DNA of 64,000 nucleotides from Melastoma dodecandrum (taxonomy: Eukaryota > Streptophyta > Magnoliopsida > Myrtales > Melastomataceae): NCBI GenBank assembly GCA_029817715.1, contig JARUPY010000539.1, positions 4,377,501 to 4,441,500 of the forward strand. The letters run 5' to 3'. Below the pieces are notes generated by a model that ran no database searches, had not been told where the DNA came from, and was given only the letters and a program-made list of their open reading frames with translations. Within the stretch, counting starts at the first letter, position 1. Every line of letters begins with the position of its first letter. Below, piece by piece: positions 1 through 13,300 of this stretch. The translations under genes were made by a program, and so were the position numbers.

Positions 1-1600
1 TCGTCATCACTCCACTCCATTAGTTGATTTCACGACATTCGTGGTATCCACGAAACCAGAACTTCGACAGTTCAAATCCCAGAGAAAGAGAAGAAAAGAA
101 CAAAAGATCGACGCTCTATTTCACCAGGCCACACGACACCCACCCACCTCTGGACAAGATCAAGGGAAGTCATCCCGTTGCGGCATTTGGTCGAACAAAA
201 AACCCGCAGAGAGGGAATCATCTTATTCCACCAACCCCCTTTCAATTTCCCATCGAAACCCAGGTCGTGAAATCCCACGACTAACCGAAAGGAGTAAACT
301 TGTGCAGCAAAACCCCGCCTTGAAAGCGAGCGGGGGACAAGCACTGACTTATCCTCCAAGGAATGAAGAACTCGACAATTCAACTCGACGGAGTAATTTC
401 ATTTGATATCAAAATTTATTTATATTTGAGAAAGAAGGTGTGCTTTTGAAGTAATATATTTTATTCGACATAACTAACATTGAATTGGATATATGTTGCC
501 TCCTTCCTGGTAACCTCGGTGGTAAGAGCCGGAGTAATTCCTTAGCTCGCGGTCGCGGAACCCTTCAACCTCAGATGCACTCGCTCGTCCGAGCGGGCAA
601 GCATCGGATCAAGTGGCCTTTATTATCTAATTTTTATAAAATTTATGTTAGATTATAATTAATTACGTGTTTTAATCGAAATTTGTTACATACGACACAA
701 CATGAGAGTCCTCGACATAAAAGCCGACACATTAGGAGCTAGATCTCCTCGCTGCTTGACCTAACCTAATAGACGGCCGTCGGCTAAGACAGGGGAGGAT
801 GACCTACTGCTATGCTACTTGTCGGCTTACTGATCTTAAATGCATGCTGGTGTGATCTTCTTAAGGCATAATAATTGTCTATTTATTAACGTAAAAATAA
901 ATAACGTAACTTTTAATGTCCTATATTTTTTTTATTACGTTGATGCTAAATGAATTGATTTTTCTTTCATTTAATATCATACCAATCCTAAAATCGAATT
1001 GGGGTTCTTTTTCTTTTTTTTTTTCAGTTCTGTTTAGTTTGTATGCGTTCGGGGCCGGGGCCGGAAGCAATTGAAATTGGGTTAGCACATGACATTTGGC
1101 ATTATTTCCATTTTCTTTATAAAAAGGTTTTACATTGTGATTATCACACTAGATTTGTAATTCAATGTTTGAATATAATGTCGTCGTTAATATTAATCAA
1201 TTGGCCTTATATATTAGTGGGCTAAAGTGAATTAAATTTAATATATAAAATTAAGTTATGATCCACTGTGGTCATCGTTATATATAATCTCGGTTGCCAT
1301 ATCCGGCAGAACAATACTATGTTTAATAGTAAAAAGGGTTGTGGGGTCTGATGTTCAGACAGAGTTAACGTGAGCCCTCGGTTGGCCTTTGATCCGTTTA
1401 AGTTGAGCATATATCATACCTTAATATAATTCTCTTCTAAAAGCCCGGACCATTGATTCTTTTATGGTATTTCAAGATAAAAACATATCGCATTGCCATA
1501 AGGAGATTACGCGAATTTGGTGAGTTGAGTTGTGTGGCCATTACTTTATTAATTTGATGTAGTATTGATCACGATATGGAAGTAGTCGAAGATTAAAAAT
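1..1600. other. Gene-free, repeat-derived AT-rich DNA
   Basis: No reading frame here looks like a known protein. The first 400 bases are open in several frames but show no recognisable motif. The rest is AT-rich with scattered stop codons. A possible SINE is listed separately at 500-625. Confidence 0.5.
500..625 (+). repeat. tRNA-derived SINE-like remnant
   Basis: The stretch TAACCTCGGTGGTAAGAGC resembles an RNA polymerase III A box of the tRNA type. About 30 bases later GCGGTCGCGGAACCC resembles a degraded B box. This spacing and wording are typical of plant tRNA-derived SINEs, but the B box has lost its core GGTTCGA, so it is probably an old inactive copy. A true tRNA is excluded because no acceptor stem can be seen. 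Confidence 0.3.
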
Positions 1601-2856
1601 TTTTCACGTTGCCGATATAATCTAGTTTTGATGACGACGCTAATGTGCTATTTAAGTGTACAGAAGAACAGGTCTTCGAATATTGAAGCTGGTCTTTGTT
1701 ATCTGAGTAATACATAAAAGATTTATGTGAAGGACTTCAACGGATGAAACGATCTAGCCATCAGAAATGGTGTTATAAGGACAAGATCTATTATCGAGTC
1801 CACTATTTATATTGTAGATATGAGCTTCTGTGTTACAGACACTATAACTCTCCTTGTTGGAGTACTTATAACGGGTTAAAGAATAACACTTCTATGAATG
1901 ACAATTTCCTTGTTGGAGAGATTGTCATTTCAGCGAGCACATGAGATGAGATTATGATCACAAACGACCTAAAGTTAATTCTTATTGAATTAACTCGGGA
2001 ATTAAATCTAGATTCGCTTCTTGATTTGACTTATTTGTCAAGATCACTCTCTAAGATAATTTGAAAAGATATCGTGAGATATATTTCCTAAACTTAAGTG
2101 AATATGTGATTATGGAATTTGGCCAGGACCTAATCAGGTTGAAATCTTGTTTTCATATAAAGAAAACAAATCAGTCTCAATGCTAATTTCATATACGGAA
2201 AAGTGATGGTTCCGCTGTTGCAGAAAACAGTCTATGTGCAATATACATTATCCTTAATTTGAAGTCTTGTATATCTAATGTTTTATGGATAATGTTTGTA
2301 TTATTGGAAGCTATTCTACATGATCGAATCTTGGAGCAAAATGACAAGATATCAACTATTCAAAATGGAAGCTTCTTATGTTGACAAGCTTATAGCAAGA
2401 GTGAAGGCATAATTTCAATTCGTCGTTCTACCTGAGAGCTTACCAGAAACCTTCGTCCCTTCACTGTTGCAAAAGCTTAGAGCGTCCATTATTCTTTTAC
2501 AGAACTGATCTCCTCTTTAGATAGTGTTTCTTCTGTAGCTGCAGATTGTTTGTTCTATAGCTATCCTTCTTCTTCTGGGTTGTTAGTCACACGGGGTGTG
2601 TATGCAAGGGTAGGTGGTAGTCATGAAGTCAAGAGTTAGTCACGTTGTGTTACGTGAAGATTGGGTTATTCACATGTGTACGTGTAAAGTTCTCGTGTCA
2701 CATCTATACGTAAGACAGTATACATCGGAACTGGGAATCTGTACAACAGATCCAGTTTCTGTAATCACCGCTTCTATAGTCAGATACAATCGAAAAAGTG
2801 TTAAAACTCTCAAGGCACTAATTCAATCCCCTTCTTAGTGCAATCTATACCAACAC
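1600..2856 (+). repeat. Probable copia LTR remnant
   Basis: The segment ends in AATCCCCTTCTTAGTGCAAT followed shortly by ACCAACA, a wording common at the 3' end of long plant copia LTRs. The body is AT-rich and non-coding. No matching second LTR, primer-binding site or internal coding region is visible nearby, so it would be a solo LTR or a fragment. The left boundary is a guess. Confidence 0.3.
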
Positions 2857-3900
2857 ATGTTTATCACGATTTTGAGAAATTACACGATGTTTAAGGACAC
2901 ATGTAAAATATATAATATGAATTTAATAGATTGGATTATTTCTGATTTTTTTTTTGCGAGCGACGAGTCTCCCTGGTTTGTCTGCCTGTGGGTGAATGTC
3001 TATCAACCAAAGATGACATCAACACCGACCTTTGGGGAAGCATTGAAGTAGTGGGTACTTGTTATCAACTAAGAGATGGTGATGGGGTTCACTCTTGGTC
3101 GATTATGTGAATATTAGGTGTGCCCACTAATGGAGTATTTGGTTTAAGGATTCGGCGATGAAATTGAATGAACTAACAATCTTATTTATTTTCATTTTCT
3201 TATCTTTTTTATTCCATTTCTTTCTTTTTTCTTTAATTCAATTTCTTAAATTTTAAAGAGAAATGGAAGAAATGAGATTATTTTAAAGAAACGAAAGGAG
3301 AAACCTAAAATCTCTTGTAAATAAAATGGTTAGTTTAGGGTGTATTTAGGATGGAAATGTATCATCTTGAATATGTTATACCATTGATATTTATAAGATT
3401 ATTTAACCATTATAAAATCTAATCGACTTAGTCGGGTCTATGAAGTAATCGCCTAGGTTAGTGAATCTTTTTTATGACATTTTGCCACATTAATATATAA
3501 AGTATTGCTCTCAATAAGCCATATGAATATGCTTTAAGTATTTGAAATATATCAAGAGAGTCGATAAAGTCAGTGCACCGCATCGAGTGTTGTTAAGTTT
3601 GAGACTAATGTAAATTTTTATTTGACACGTTGTTTAAGTTGGCATAAGTAACGTATTTTGTATGCTTAACTTTGCGAACAAGTGAAGTTTTTCGATATTT
3701 GTATTATAAGCGTTTGGCTATCAAAGTAGCTCATTTCCAATGACAAGCGAAATATTTCGCGTCCGCGTTTATCTAGGAATTTTGAAGCGTTTGGCTATCA
3801 AAGTGTTGTTAAATGGGATTTTGCTCTCAAAGTCACCTGAGGATTAACAGAAAGCCAACTGTCACAAGTGCAAGACGAGGGTCGGAGCCCATCGTTTACA
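2857..3900. other. Gene-free AT-rich spacer
   Basis: No coding frame or RNA gene is recognised. The 18-base string gcgtttggctatcaaagt occurs twice, near 3711 and 3787, a short direct duplication just before the larger repeat block that follows. Confidence 0.5.
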
Positions 3901-3901
3901 G

Positions 3902-4263
3902 AAGCTTGAGTGAGGCTGCTTGGACGGCGTCCATGGGTCGGAGCGCATGGACAACAGCGAGCGTCGGTGCGTTCGTTGTAACTTAATGGATCAAGTTGGT
4001 TCAAGTCGGTGCTCGGACGATGATGCTGGCACGGGGTGCAACGTGGCAGAATACTCAGGCGCGGAGGCTAGAGGAGATGCTTGTGGGCGGTCTCATGAGC
4101 ATGGGTTCGTGAAGAGGCACGAACGTGGATGGTCTCGTCGCAAAGGTACGAGAAGCCGAAAGAGTGCTTGGACGCATCCGTTGATGAAGGGGCGTCCATG
4201 AACGGGCGTGTCCCTTGAGAGGGGAACGTCCACCCCTTGAAGAAGGGCGATTGTTAGGAAGGT
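3902..4263 (+). repeat. Direct repeat block, copy A
   Basis: This block is repeated in the same orientation at about 5294-5675. By eye the copies agree at roughly nine positions in ten over about 370 bases, with small indels. Both carry the same landmarks in order: a GCTGCTTGG start, CGGAGCGCATGGACAACAGC, GAATACTCAGGCGCGGAGGC and AGGGGAACGTCCACCCCTTG. Short open frames exist in both copies, but none resembles a protein family. Copy B merges into a gypsy-type LTR end, so the block is probably LTR-derived. Confidence 0.7.
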
Positions 4264-5290
4264 GGGGACTCCTTTCGAAGAGGTGTGTTGCGGGTGGATC
4301 CCGTTTCCGGTTCCATTTAAAATGAATATCCTCCCTTGACGATAAGGTTTCGGATTTTGAAAATATCGGAGTCGCCACTAACTTATTTTAAGTTCAAGTT
4401 AGAAAAACTATAGAGATTCGTTAAGGTTCGGGAATTAAGGATTACTAAATCGCATGCATCACAAAGGAAAGGGAAGCTTTTATCGTGTGTTTTCGATGTA
4501 CGATTTTATTTGAGCTCGGCTTTAGAAGAAGACGTTTGACATAAAAAAATGATCTCTAGCTCAATAATGCTTAAAATGTCTATGTGAATCATTTTTAGAA
4601 GAAAATTTCATGAAAGTTGATTTTGGGGCAAAAATACAAACAATCATAGATTTATTAATGCCCTTAACAGTTTTTAAGCCAAAAAATAAATTCAATGGAA
4701 AACCGGGTGTTTGTACCATCGCTCGTTCTATATAAAACGCCCTCGTTAGCATTTGTACCTCAGGTGCTGTTTTAAAATAGGTTGACAGCAAACCTGGCGA
4801 GCCGTTGATGCCGTAACGTTGGTGAGTGCGAAGCCGTCTTCAGAGGGTCTTGATCTTCGAGAAACCAAATATTCCCTCGAACACTTCATTATCCCGAATA
4901 TGTTGAATGGGGTGCGTGCGTTGATTGTCTACAAGGCACGCCCCTGAGATGCCTGCGTAAAATCGAATAAACGAAGTAAACTGTTCGAAAATGGTTTTGA
5001 AACGGGATTAATTATCGTACGAGTTATTTTGACAAAATATAACTAATTAATGCGAACTCTCAATAAATAACGATTACGGCCTGTAAAGCAATTGAAAAGA
5101 AATAAGTTCAAAGGGGTTTAAAAGAATTTTTAAAAAATGATTTTTAAAATATTTAAAATAAAACTTTAAAAGTCTAAAAACATTTTTTAGTGCCATACCA
5201 TGAACACTTGCTAACGTTATGTGGCAAATTAAAAATCCTAAAAACGAGAGCAGACGAAATGGAATATGACCAATGTCCGAGCAAATATGA
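4264..5290. other. Spacer with gypsy-LTR-like piece
   Basis: No gene is seen. Near 4360 the phrase ggagtcgccactaacttatt resembles, in inverse orientation, the phrase around 20080 (gtcggtggcgactccg). This conserved wording is often met in plant Ty3/gypsy LTRs, suggesting a fragment of the same broad family in the opposite direction. Confidence 0.4.
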
Positions 5291-5293
5291 CCA

Positions 5294-6017
5294 AGCTTGA
5301 GCGAGGCTGCTTGGCGGCGTCCATGAGTCGGAGCGCATGGACAACAGCGAGCGTCGGTGCGTTCGTTGTAACTTGACGGATCAAGTTGGTTCGAGTCAGT
5401 GCTCGGATGATGATGCTGGCACGGGGCGCAATGTGGTAGAATACTCAGGCGCGGAGGCTTGAGGAGATGCTTGTGGGTGGTTTCATGAGCATAGGTTCGT
5501 GAAGAGGCACAAAGGTGGATGGTCTTGGTCGCAAAGGTACGAGAGGCCGAAAGAGTACTTGGATGCATTCGTTAGTGAAGGGGCGTCCATGAACGGGCGT
5601 ATCCCTTGAGAGGGGAACGTCCACCCCTTGAAGATGGGCGATTGTTAGGAAGGGAGGGACCCCCTCTTTCCGAAGAGGGGGATCCCAAGGGGAGCTTCCT
5701 TTCGAAGAGGGGGATCCATAGGGTGGCTAAGGGGCAGTTGTGTTGGGCACTCCCTGAAGCATTGTATCTCTTCATGTAATGTTGTATGGTGAACAGCCAC
5801 GAACCCCTATAAGAAGGCTTGTAAAAGGGCGAGGCTATGTAATTGAGTGTTGTACCTCTTTGTTCTAATAAAGATTGTGGGTTTACTTGAAAGGGAACGT
5901 GAGATATTCGAAATGTTTCCGCTGGGTTGTGAGTTTTGAGTGACTGGTCGTGCTCAAGGGCGAGTTACGACGCCCACAGGGCGGTTTACTTGATAGAACG
6001 AAATTACCCCCGTGACA
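5294..6017 (+). repeat. Gypsy-type LTR end containing repeat copy B
   Basis: The first about 380 bases repeat the block at 3902-4263. The remainder has features of an LTR R-U5 region: a polyadenylation-like CTAATAAAG at about 5867, a GC-rich tail, and termination in CCCCCGTGACA, a frequent end of plant Ty3/gypsy LTRs. No gag-pol coding sequence lies next to it, so it is a solo or partial LTR. The left boundary is not fixed. Confidence 0.5.
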
Positions 6018-6317
6018 CCAACCATCACAAGTCTGTTGAGAAAACAGCGGCATGATTCAGACACTAAAAAAAAAGAAAATCGAACAGAAAGAGAGATTCA
6101 ACATAAACTGAAAATAAGGGAATATCCAGAACATCTTGGGCCAGTCAAACTCTAATGGATTGAGACCTCATCAATCCATATCTATTTTATGAAAACACAA
6201 CACACACGTATGTATGTTGTTTTATATATTTGAAAGATATTTTGATGAGACTGGTTCTTTCTATTCCGGGGAATCATTTTTAGTCCAATCCTTGCAAAAG
6301 AAACCCTCACCTTCCCA

Positions 6318-9300
6318 TTACTCCTCTAGGAAGTAACCCTCGTAAGGGCCGTTATATTCCCGTGGCATCATTTCGCACTGGAAAACTACAAGATTCAACC
6401 GGCCTGGTGATTGTGTATCTGATAGAGGGGGCAAATATCGGATCGTATTGCACTTAGATATTCTCAATGCTCTCAGGGAATCAGGTGGCCGTGAGAGGTC
6501 TGCAATCTCTTCCAGCTTCGGGCAATGGTGTAGGTCAAATATCTGGAGATTTTGAAGCCTTGATATGCCATCCACCCTCTCCAGGAACATACAGCCCAAA
6601 ATTGACAACTCGGTGAGGTTCTTCAGCAACTCAAGACCATCTAACCGGATCTCAGTAGGAATGACATTGCATAGTCCTAAGTTTGACAAGCCCTGCAACT
6701 TGCAAAGGAATTCCCAGCGTGACAGAGTGGCGGAGTGATGTAACGTCAAAGACTGCAATCCAGAGGGAAGGCACACCTCCGAGGGGTTTGGACATGATAC
6801 TATGAGACGTCTGATCGTGGGAGAGAACTGATCCAACCCAGTGGAAAAATTGCTGGGCATCGGCGACAGGTGCAACGTTAAATCCTCCAATTTGGGCAGA
6901 TGTTGAATCCAGGTCATTATGTTCTCTTTCAGGGACGGGCGATTATCCCAAGGGTATCCAGCATTTCTTGGTTTGAAGGGATCTAAATTTGATAAAGTCA
7001 GACGGACCAAATTGGTTAGACTCGAGAGGTCTGGAATAGATTTCATTGACCCAGATAAAATATCTAATGTGGTCAGGCTTACTGGGAGATTGGTCCACTC
7101 CTGAATCTCATCATGAGATCCCAAATACAACGACTTGAGACGAGACAACTGACCAATCCATGAGGGCTGCCTGCATATCCTTGTATCTGACAAATCTAAT
7201 GATGTCAGGGACTGTAACTTGTAGATCTCTTGGGGAATTTCCCATTCCAAAGCCCAATTGTCTCCGACATCCAACACTTGCAGCCTGTCTAGATCTACAA
7301 TTGTTGCGGGTAGCCCCGTTAACTGGTTCAAACGAACATCCAGTTTCGTCAATCTCCTGAGCTTGCCAATTGATTTTGGAAGTTCAGTGATTACTTGACC
7401 CCAAAGGACGAGCTCGCATAAAGATCCCAAATCACCGATGGAGTCTGGGAGATTCTTCAGTGACCGACCATTTGTTATCTTCATAACTTTCAGACATTTC
7501 AACTCTCCAATGCTATCTGGAAGTCTCTCCAATTTAAGTCCATAAATTACAAGCCTTGTAAGGGCCCTTAAGTTGCAGATGGAGTTTGGCAGGTGGAGAA
7601 CATCCCTGATTTCAAAATCATCGAGCCCAAAATTGATCATTTCAAAGGAATTCAGGGATTCTAGATTGGCGATTGAGGTATCAATGTGAACAAGATTTTT
7701 GCATTCATAAATCCCCAACTTCTCCAAACCCAAAAATGAAGAGAGGTCAGGAGTGGTGTTTAAATCGAGGTACTTGAGCTCTAACACCTTCAGATTTCTC
7801 GCTGTCTGGAGGACAATCAGAAGTTAATCATCATGGAATCCCAGAATCACAGAAGAATAAACTAGAGAAGGGTTAAATACCTTGAACTGTCCCTAACCAG
7901 ACGAGGTATCCCTAAAATTAATGTTTGAAAGTCTTAGAACCACTAAGTTCTGGAAGCACAAATTGGTCCAACGAAATTCCACGGGACAATTCTGCCATGA
8001 GAACCACAATAATTTTGAGAGACAACTGCTGTCTTCGCATTCTCCAACAAAGCTTCCTCTGTGCAATTCCAAGAACCTTAGACCCGAAAGACTTGACAGT
8101 TCTGCGGAAGTGAAATCGTGGGCACAGTTTGAATCGAGCTTCAAAGCTTTAACGTGTCTTGTTCCCTGAAATAAAAAACCAGCAGTTGGGAGGTGATCAG
8201 CACTACCCGAATCTATACATATATATGGAACAATTCACATAAACTTTTACCTCTTTTTCCACTAACAAACACAGAGCATCTTTATTACATAACCTACTTC
8301 GCATTCCGAGATTCCCATTGCTCTGCTTACGAACAACTTCTCTTCCCAGTTCTTTAAAAAGAGCGTGCACCCAAAATCTATCGTTGACAATCTTTATCAT
8401 TGCATAAGAAATCAATGTATCGATGCTTGTTACTGGAAAAAGACTACAAGCTTCCCAGTAGTAGAATGCACCTGTCCTCTCTTGGCCGAAAAAGAAGAAT
8501 ACGATATCAAGAAAGATTTCTTTTTCCTCATCATTGAGTACCTCGTAACTCGACATTAGTATTTCTCTATAAAGACGATCATGGGGCACCATCTTTAATT
8601 TATTCAAGGTTTCTTTCCAAATTGCCAAACGTTTTCCTCTTAGATATGATCCTATGACCTCAATAGCCAAAGGAATGCCTCGTGTGAAGGAGAGGATATC
8701 ATGCGATAGCTGCTCATAACCATGATGAGGTTCATATTCGCCAAAGGCATGGCCACAAAGGAGCTTCAGAGAATCGTTGAAATCCAATTCCCTCATCTGA
8801 TGGATGTAAATCTTTTTCCCTTGCAAAATCACCAAGTTGTTTTTAATCTGGTCGACATTTGCAATGCAATTCAAGTTCCTAGTTGTGATGATGACTCTGC
8901 TTCCCAAGCCAACCCAGTCTCCCATTCCAATGAGTTTTCTGATCTGGTCCATATCACTCACGTCATCTAGAACAATGAGAACTTTTTTGTTTCGTACCAT
9001 ACCTTGTATGCGATTCATGGCATCATTTTCATCGCTGAAATTGTATGATGAGAATCTGAGCAGGTCGCGTAGCAATTTATTCTGAAGATTCACAATACCG
9101 TTTGTTGCGGCCGACTCTCTAATACTCGAGAGGAAACTGCAACCTTGAAAATTCCAGCATAACTTGTTAAAGACGGCATTTGCAAGAGTCGTCTTGCCAA
9201 TGCCACCCATCCCATGAATCACCACAATACACACGTCTCGAGATCCACAATCCAGTGCGTCCATTATTTCATGTACTTGCTTCTCACTTCCAATGAAATG

Positions 9301-10045
9301 ATCCGGAAGGATTCTGTTTGGTTGCTCGAGCCGATGACTGATGTGTTCGGTAATTTGTTTCATGAGCTTCCCCTGGCTGTCTCATTAAAATTTTACTAAA
9401 AATATAACAGAAAGATCGTTCCAAAAGTAAATTGGAAGAGGAGGAAAAAGATTTGTACCCATGGTTAGGTTGCAAGTTCCAACCCTTCATCTCGGAAACC
9501 TTTTTCAGGGCCTCCCGCCACTTCCACACCGTGTCCTGGCCGTAGCACTCCTCATGATAGAGAAGGTCCTTGGCATACAACTCAGTCTTCAGCTTCACGT
9601 CCTCTGGCTCCACGTCAAAGAAAACCGGAAGGATTTCCTTGCTGTTTGATTTTGTGGCACAATCAACCATCTGAGCCAGTTCAATGAGGCACCACTTGCT
9701 GGAGGCATAGTTCCTGGAGAAGATAGGTACATATAACTTGGAGGAGTCGATTGCGGCCTTGAGCTCATCCCCAATATTGTCACCTACATGAAGCGCCTCG
9801 TCATCCATAAAAACGCGAATACCGGCCACTGTCAGGAATTCGTATAGGCAGTCGACGAAGGTCTCGCGGATGTCGGAACCCCTGAAGTTGAGGAAGGCAT
9901 CGTACGCCTCACTTGATGATGTGCCGGAAGCATTGGGCTGCGTACTCACGTAGGAGTCGGAGATTATCTTCCTCTTCGTGGATAGAGGAAACGAGGGTGG
10001 TTTGTCAATAAGACTTATGGATCCTCTGCGGCAGCTGCAATACAA
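6318..10045 (-). pseudogene. TIR-NB-LRR gene TNL1, probably inactivated
   Basis: This is an intracellular immune-receptor gene. Exons by eye are 9979 (or upstream)-9459 TIR, 9376-8251 NB-ARC, 8165-7881 first LRR segment and 7805-6318 LRR domain; reading phases match at every junction. The TIR domain has AYDAFLNFRGSD and the SKWCLIEL glutamate region needed for NADase activity. The NB-ARC has an intact P-loop (GMGGIGKTT), kinase-2 (VLIVLDDV) and GIPLAIE. Three oddities: the frame has no ATG before the TIR domain (an ACG at 9979 sits where a Met-Lys-Arg-Lys start would be expected); exon 3 carries an in-frame TAG at 7893-7895, cutting off the LRR exon; and the MHD motif reads VHA. The LRR exon itself is open for 496 codons. 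A TIR-NB protein with a short tail could still be made if an upstream exon supplies the start. Confidence 0.85.
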
Positions 10046-10331
10046 CTTCTGCCTCTATATTTCCAACCACAACACTGATTTACGTCAAGATGCAGGAAGT
10101 TTCCTTCTGATTTGCTTGGAAAAGTTCAAAGCAATTTACATAATTGAGGTGGTTGAGGGATCAACATCCAAACCAGAGAAATATATTTATAATTTTGAAG
10201 GGAGGTTCAAGGAAGCTTCCCAGGAGAAAGTTGATTACTGTCGTCCACTAGTTGTCGTCCACGTGTACTACACCTTCCAATTACAATCAGCAGATGACTT
10301 ACTGCCAGTCAGTGAGACACCAGCTGCAGTG

Positions 10332-10374
10332 GCGGCCCCAGGAACTCCTCGGGGTTACACCAGTATGAAGGCAC
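10332..10374 (-). pseudogene. Fragment of SDH2 exon 3
   Basis: Read on the minus strand, this short piece matches part of the SDH2 exon at 20827-21036 with about three substitutions and one indel in 43 bases. It translates to [13 protein letters not shown], where the intact gene has [13 protein letters not shown]. The surrounding sequence does not continue the match, so it is an isolated scrap about 10.5 kb from the parental-type gene and not a second SDH2 gene. Confidence 0.65.
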
Positions 10375-10399
10375 GTCCCAGGTGATGATTCAAGAAGAC

Positions 10400-13300
10400 A
10401 CGTCCAGTATTTAAGAAGCTCCTCCAACATTCGAAAACATGAGGATCAAAATCAACATGATTGTAATACCTCAAATAGACCACGGGAGAGTACATCCCGC
10501 ACACAAGATACAAAGAAATAACAAACCTATCTCGGAAATGTCCCCAACAATTTTGCAAACAACAATCGCAAATGAGGTCGATCCAATAAGAGGCAAGATG
10601 GGATCTAAAGCTACACGGTCGTGATTTAGACAGAGAAATCCCGATCTACAAACCCAATGGAGATCCCACAAAGAGCTACAGCCACACCTCTTTTTGGAAG
10701 GATCTGCTGCGACTGCGGAGAAGAAGGACGCGATAAACCCGGAGCTATGACAAACCTGTGCAGGGCCGCTGGCAAACGTACCGCCGGCCGGGACCTATGT
10801 CGTCTATTCCCCCCAAGGCCACAGCGGACAGAAGTACCATGAAGCCAGTAATTGGATACTCCAGACGACACGTCTGATTATAACAATTTTAGTAGTCAGA
10901 CCAACAAACACTAACGACAAAAGACATGATAGGAGTTCAAACAGTACCTTCTTTCCCAGCTGTTTTGTCTCCCTGATCAATAACAAACACAGCCACGAAT
11001 TGCAAGGATGTAACTACATGAAGATTAGATGAACCCCCAGTTGCATCGGATGAACGTTCAACTTTCTGTTGTGACAATACAGCAGAACAATGCATCCAAT
11101 TCCAGGCGTAATTCCCCGTCTTTTATGTCAGGACTTTCAGCGAAATCAACAGAGAATACAGCCGCAGAAGTTTAAACAACACATATAGCAACAATACCTG
11201 CAGCAGCATCCTCCGTATGTGCAGGCGCATCAAATGGGACAGCTGCATCAGCAAGTCAGTCGCCATTGCAACAGCAACCAGCCGCAATCCAGTCAGCTGC
11301 CATTTCCAGCTTCAGTAAAGTCAACAAACTTCTGTCGTCAGCCTGCTCGATCCACGCCGCAGCATGTCAGACTCAACAGCACTATAAGGACCTACCGCCA
11401 CATGGCCACGCACTATCAAATAGCCACCATTCTAAGTTGTCTAGTTCTGGGCCTGTTCCTGGAAATGATCGGGGTATCCATGCGTTTCCCAATGGTAACA
11501 ACCAACTGCTACAAGCAAAGGAGTGTCAAGCAGCGGAAACTTACATATTGGATCTAATCCGAATCAAGCAACACCATTTATGAGACCTTGTGAGACGTCG
11601 TTGTAGAGAAATTTGAAGCATCAGAGGCAAATGATGAACCACAGGTGCAAGCTGCATGAGGAAACTCTCCCAGTATTCCCTTAGCAAATGGCGTAACTTC
11701 TGGCTTCTCAAACGAAGCCACTTCACCTGTCTCAAGCTTACTAGCCCATTCTCAATCTCAGCCACCAGTTGCTCCTAGCCCAAAGCCCAAACCAGAGAAA
11801 GAACAAGAAAAAGGGAAACAAACAAAGGCAGCCCGATCCAAAGAAGAAAAGGCCAACCCACAATAAGTGGATCAAGCCCAAACCCAACCCAAAGAAGGAT
11901 ACAAAGGCAAACCTGCAATGGCTACTGCCACGGCCCAAGCCACAATTCAGTCTCCCCCGACAGAATCCTGCCAAAAGACGATTTTCTCTCTGAAATCCCC
12001 TGAATCCTTAGCTCCTGCCTTGTCACTTGCTACCTGCAGAGAAGATCAGCCTGCCAACGGCCAAGGACGATCCTGTCCCCCTAACGGCTTCGACCCCTCT
12101 AAACAGAACTCGTCTAAATCCAACTAAATCGGAGGAATTCAATGGAAAATGAGGGGGGGGAATTCAGAAGAACTCGAAGAAAGAAGAAGGGGGGAAAGAA
12201 ACCAGATAGTTGGGGTCGGGGAGGGAAATAAAAGGGGTAGAAAGAAATTACCAAGGAAAGGGAGCCATTCTTGGGGGGGAAGAACCATTTCTTCTGGGAG
12301 GAATTTCTGGGCAGAGAGATTTTCCTTCTTCTAAAGGGGTCTTCGTTCTTCTTTTCACTGGGGGGCAGAGAGAGACTTTCTTTTCCTTCCTCTTCTTCAC
12401 CTCTCGGCTGCTTCGATCGTGACGACCGTCCTCCACTTTAAGCATGGGATCGACATGACGGAAGCCTCGACGACCAACCAAAGCGGAGCGCACGGTGACA
12501 ACAGCGAAGAGGATGCCACATTCTTGGTCGCAGCCAGCTCTAGCTTCAATGGACATGGCAGCAGAGATACGGTCGCAGACAATTCCAGCTTCATCAACTA
12601 TCATCAGCGACCACGCACATCCCTTCTGCAGCAACACCAGTTCCATCAATCACTGCCTTCAACAACGGACGCCCAATACCAGCAGTGGTAGGCGGTGATT
12701 TGCTCCCCACGACCAGTAGCAGTCATGGAGCAGCCATAAACCTCCTCCCCACGGACAACCTAAGAAATTCCTGCCCCTTTCGTTGTCGTCAAGTTCAACA
12801 ACCAGAAGAAACACGCCTCCCCCAGCAATGGTCACCTCCAAATCCGGTAGCAGACTCATTTTCTTCCGGTGCCTTCGCAGACGCACCAGGTTCCAGCCCC
12901 ACGAGAGTCCTCCTCCTTCAGCTTCCTCCCCACCTCAGTCCCTCAATACAACCAACAGCGGCCCAATGATGCTCCAGCGGATTTTCTCAAGTTCGATCTC
13001 ATGGCGATTCCCCACTGCCGCGATCATCCTGACGGCCTCCATCCACCAAATCCGGCTCCCGACATTCCCCAGCCACCAACAATCAGCGCCCCCAAGGCGG
13101 CCTCTCCTTCAACCTCAATAATCACAAACGACATCCCCAACCTGAGGTCAGGCATTTCAGCTCTAATCTTGGTTTCCCGTAGACTTCACCTGTTTCTTTC
13201 TCCTCCCATGTGACGTCTGCAACCAAGCTCCAAGACAGACCCCCTTCCCAGAATCGAAGGTCAACGATGGAGAACTCGCCTCCGCAGCCCTCCTCAGAAC

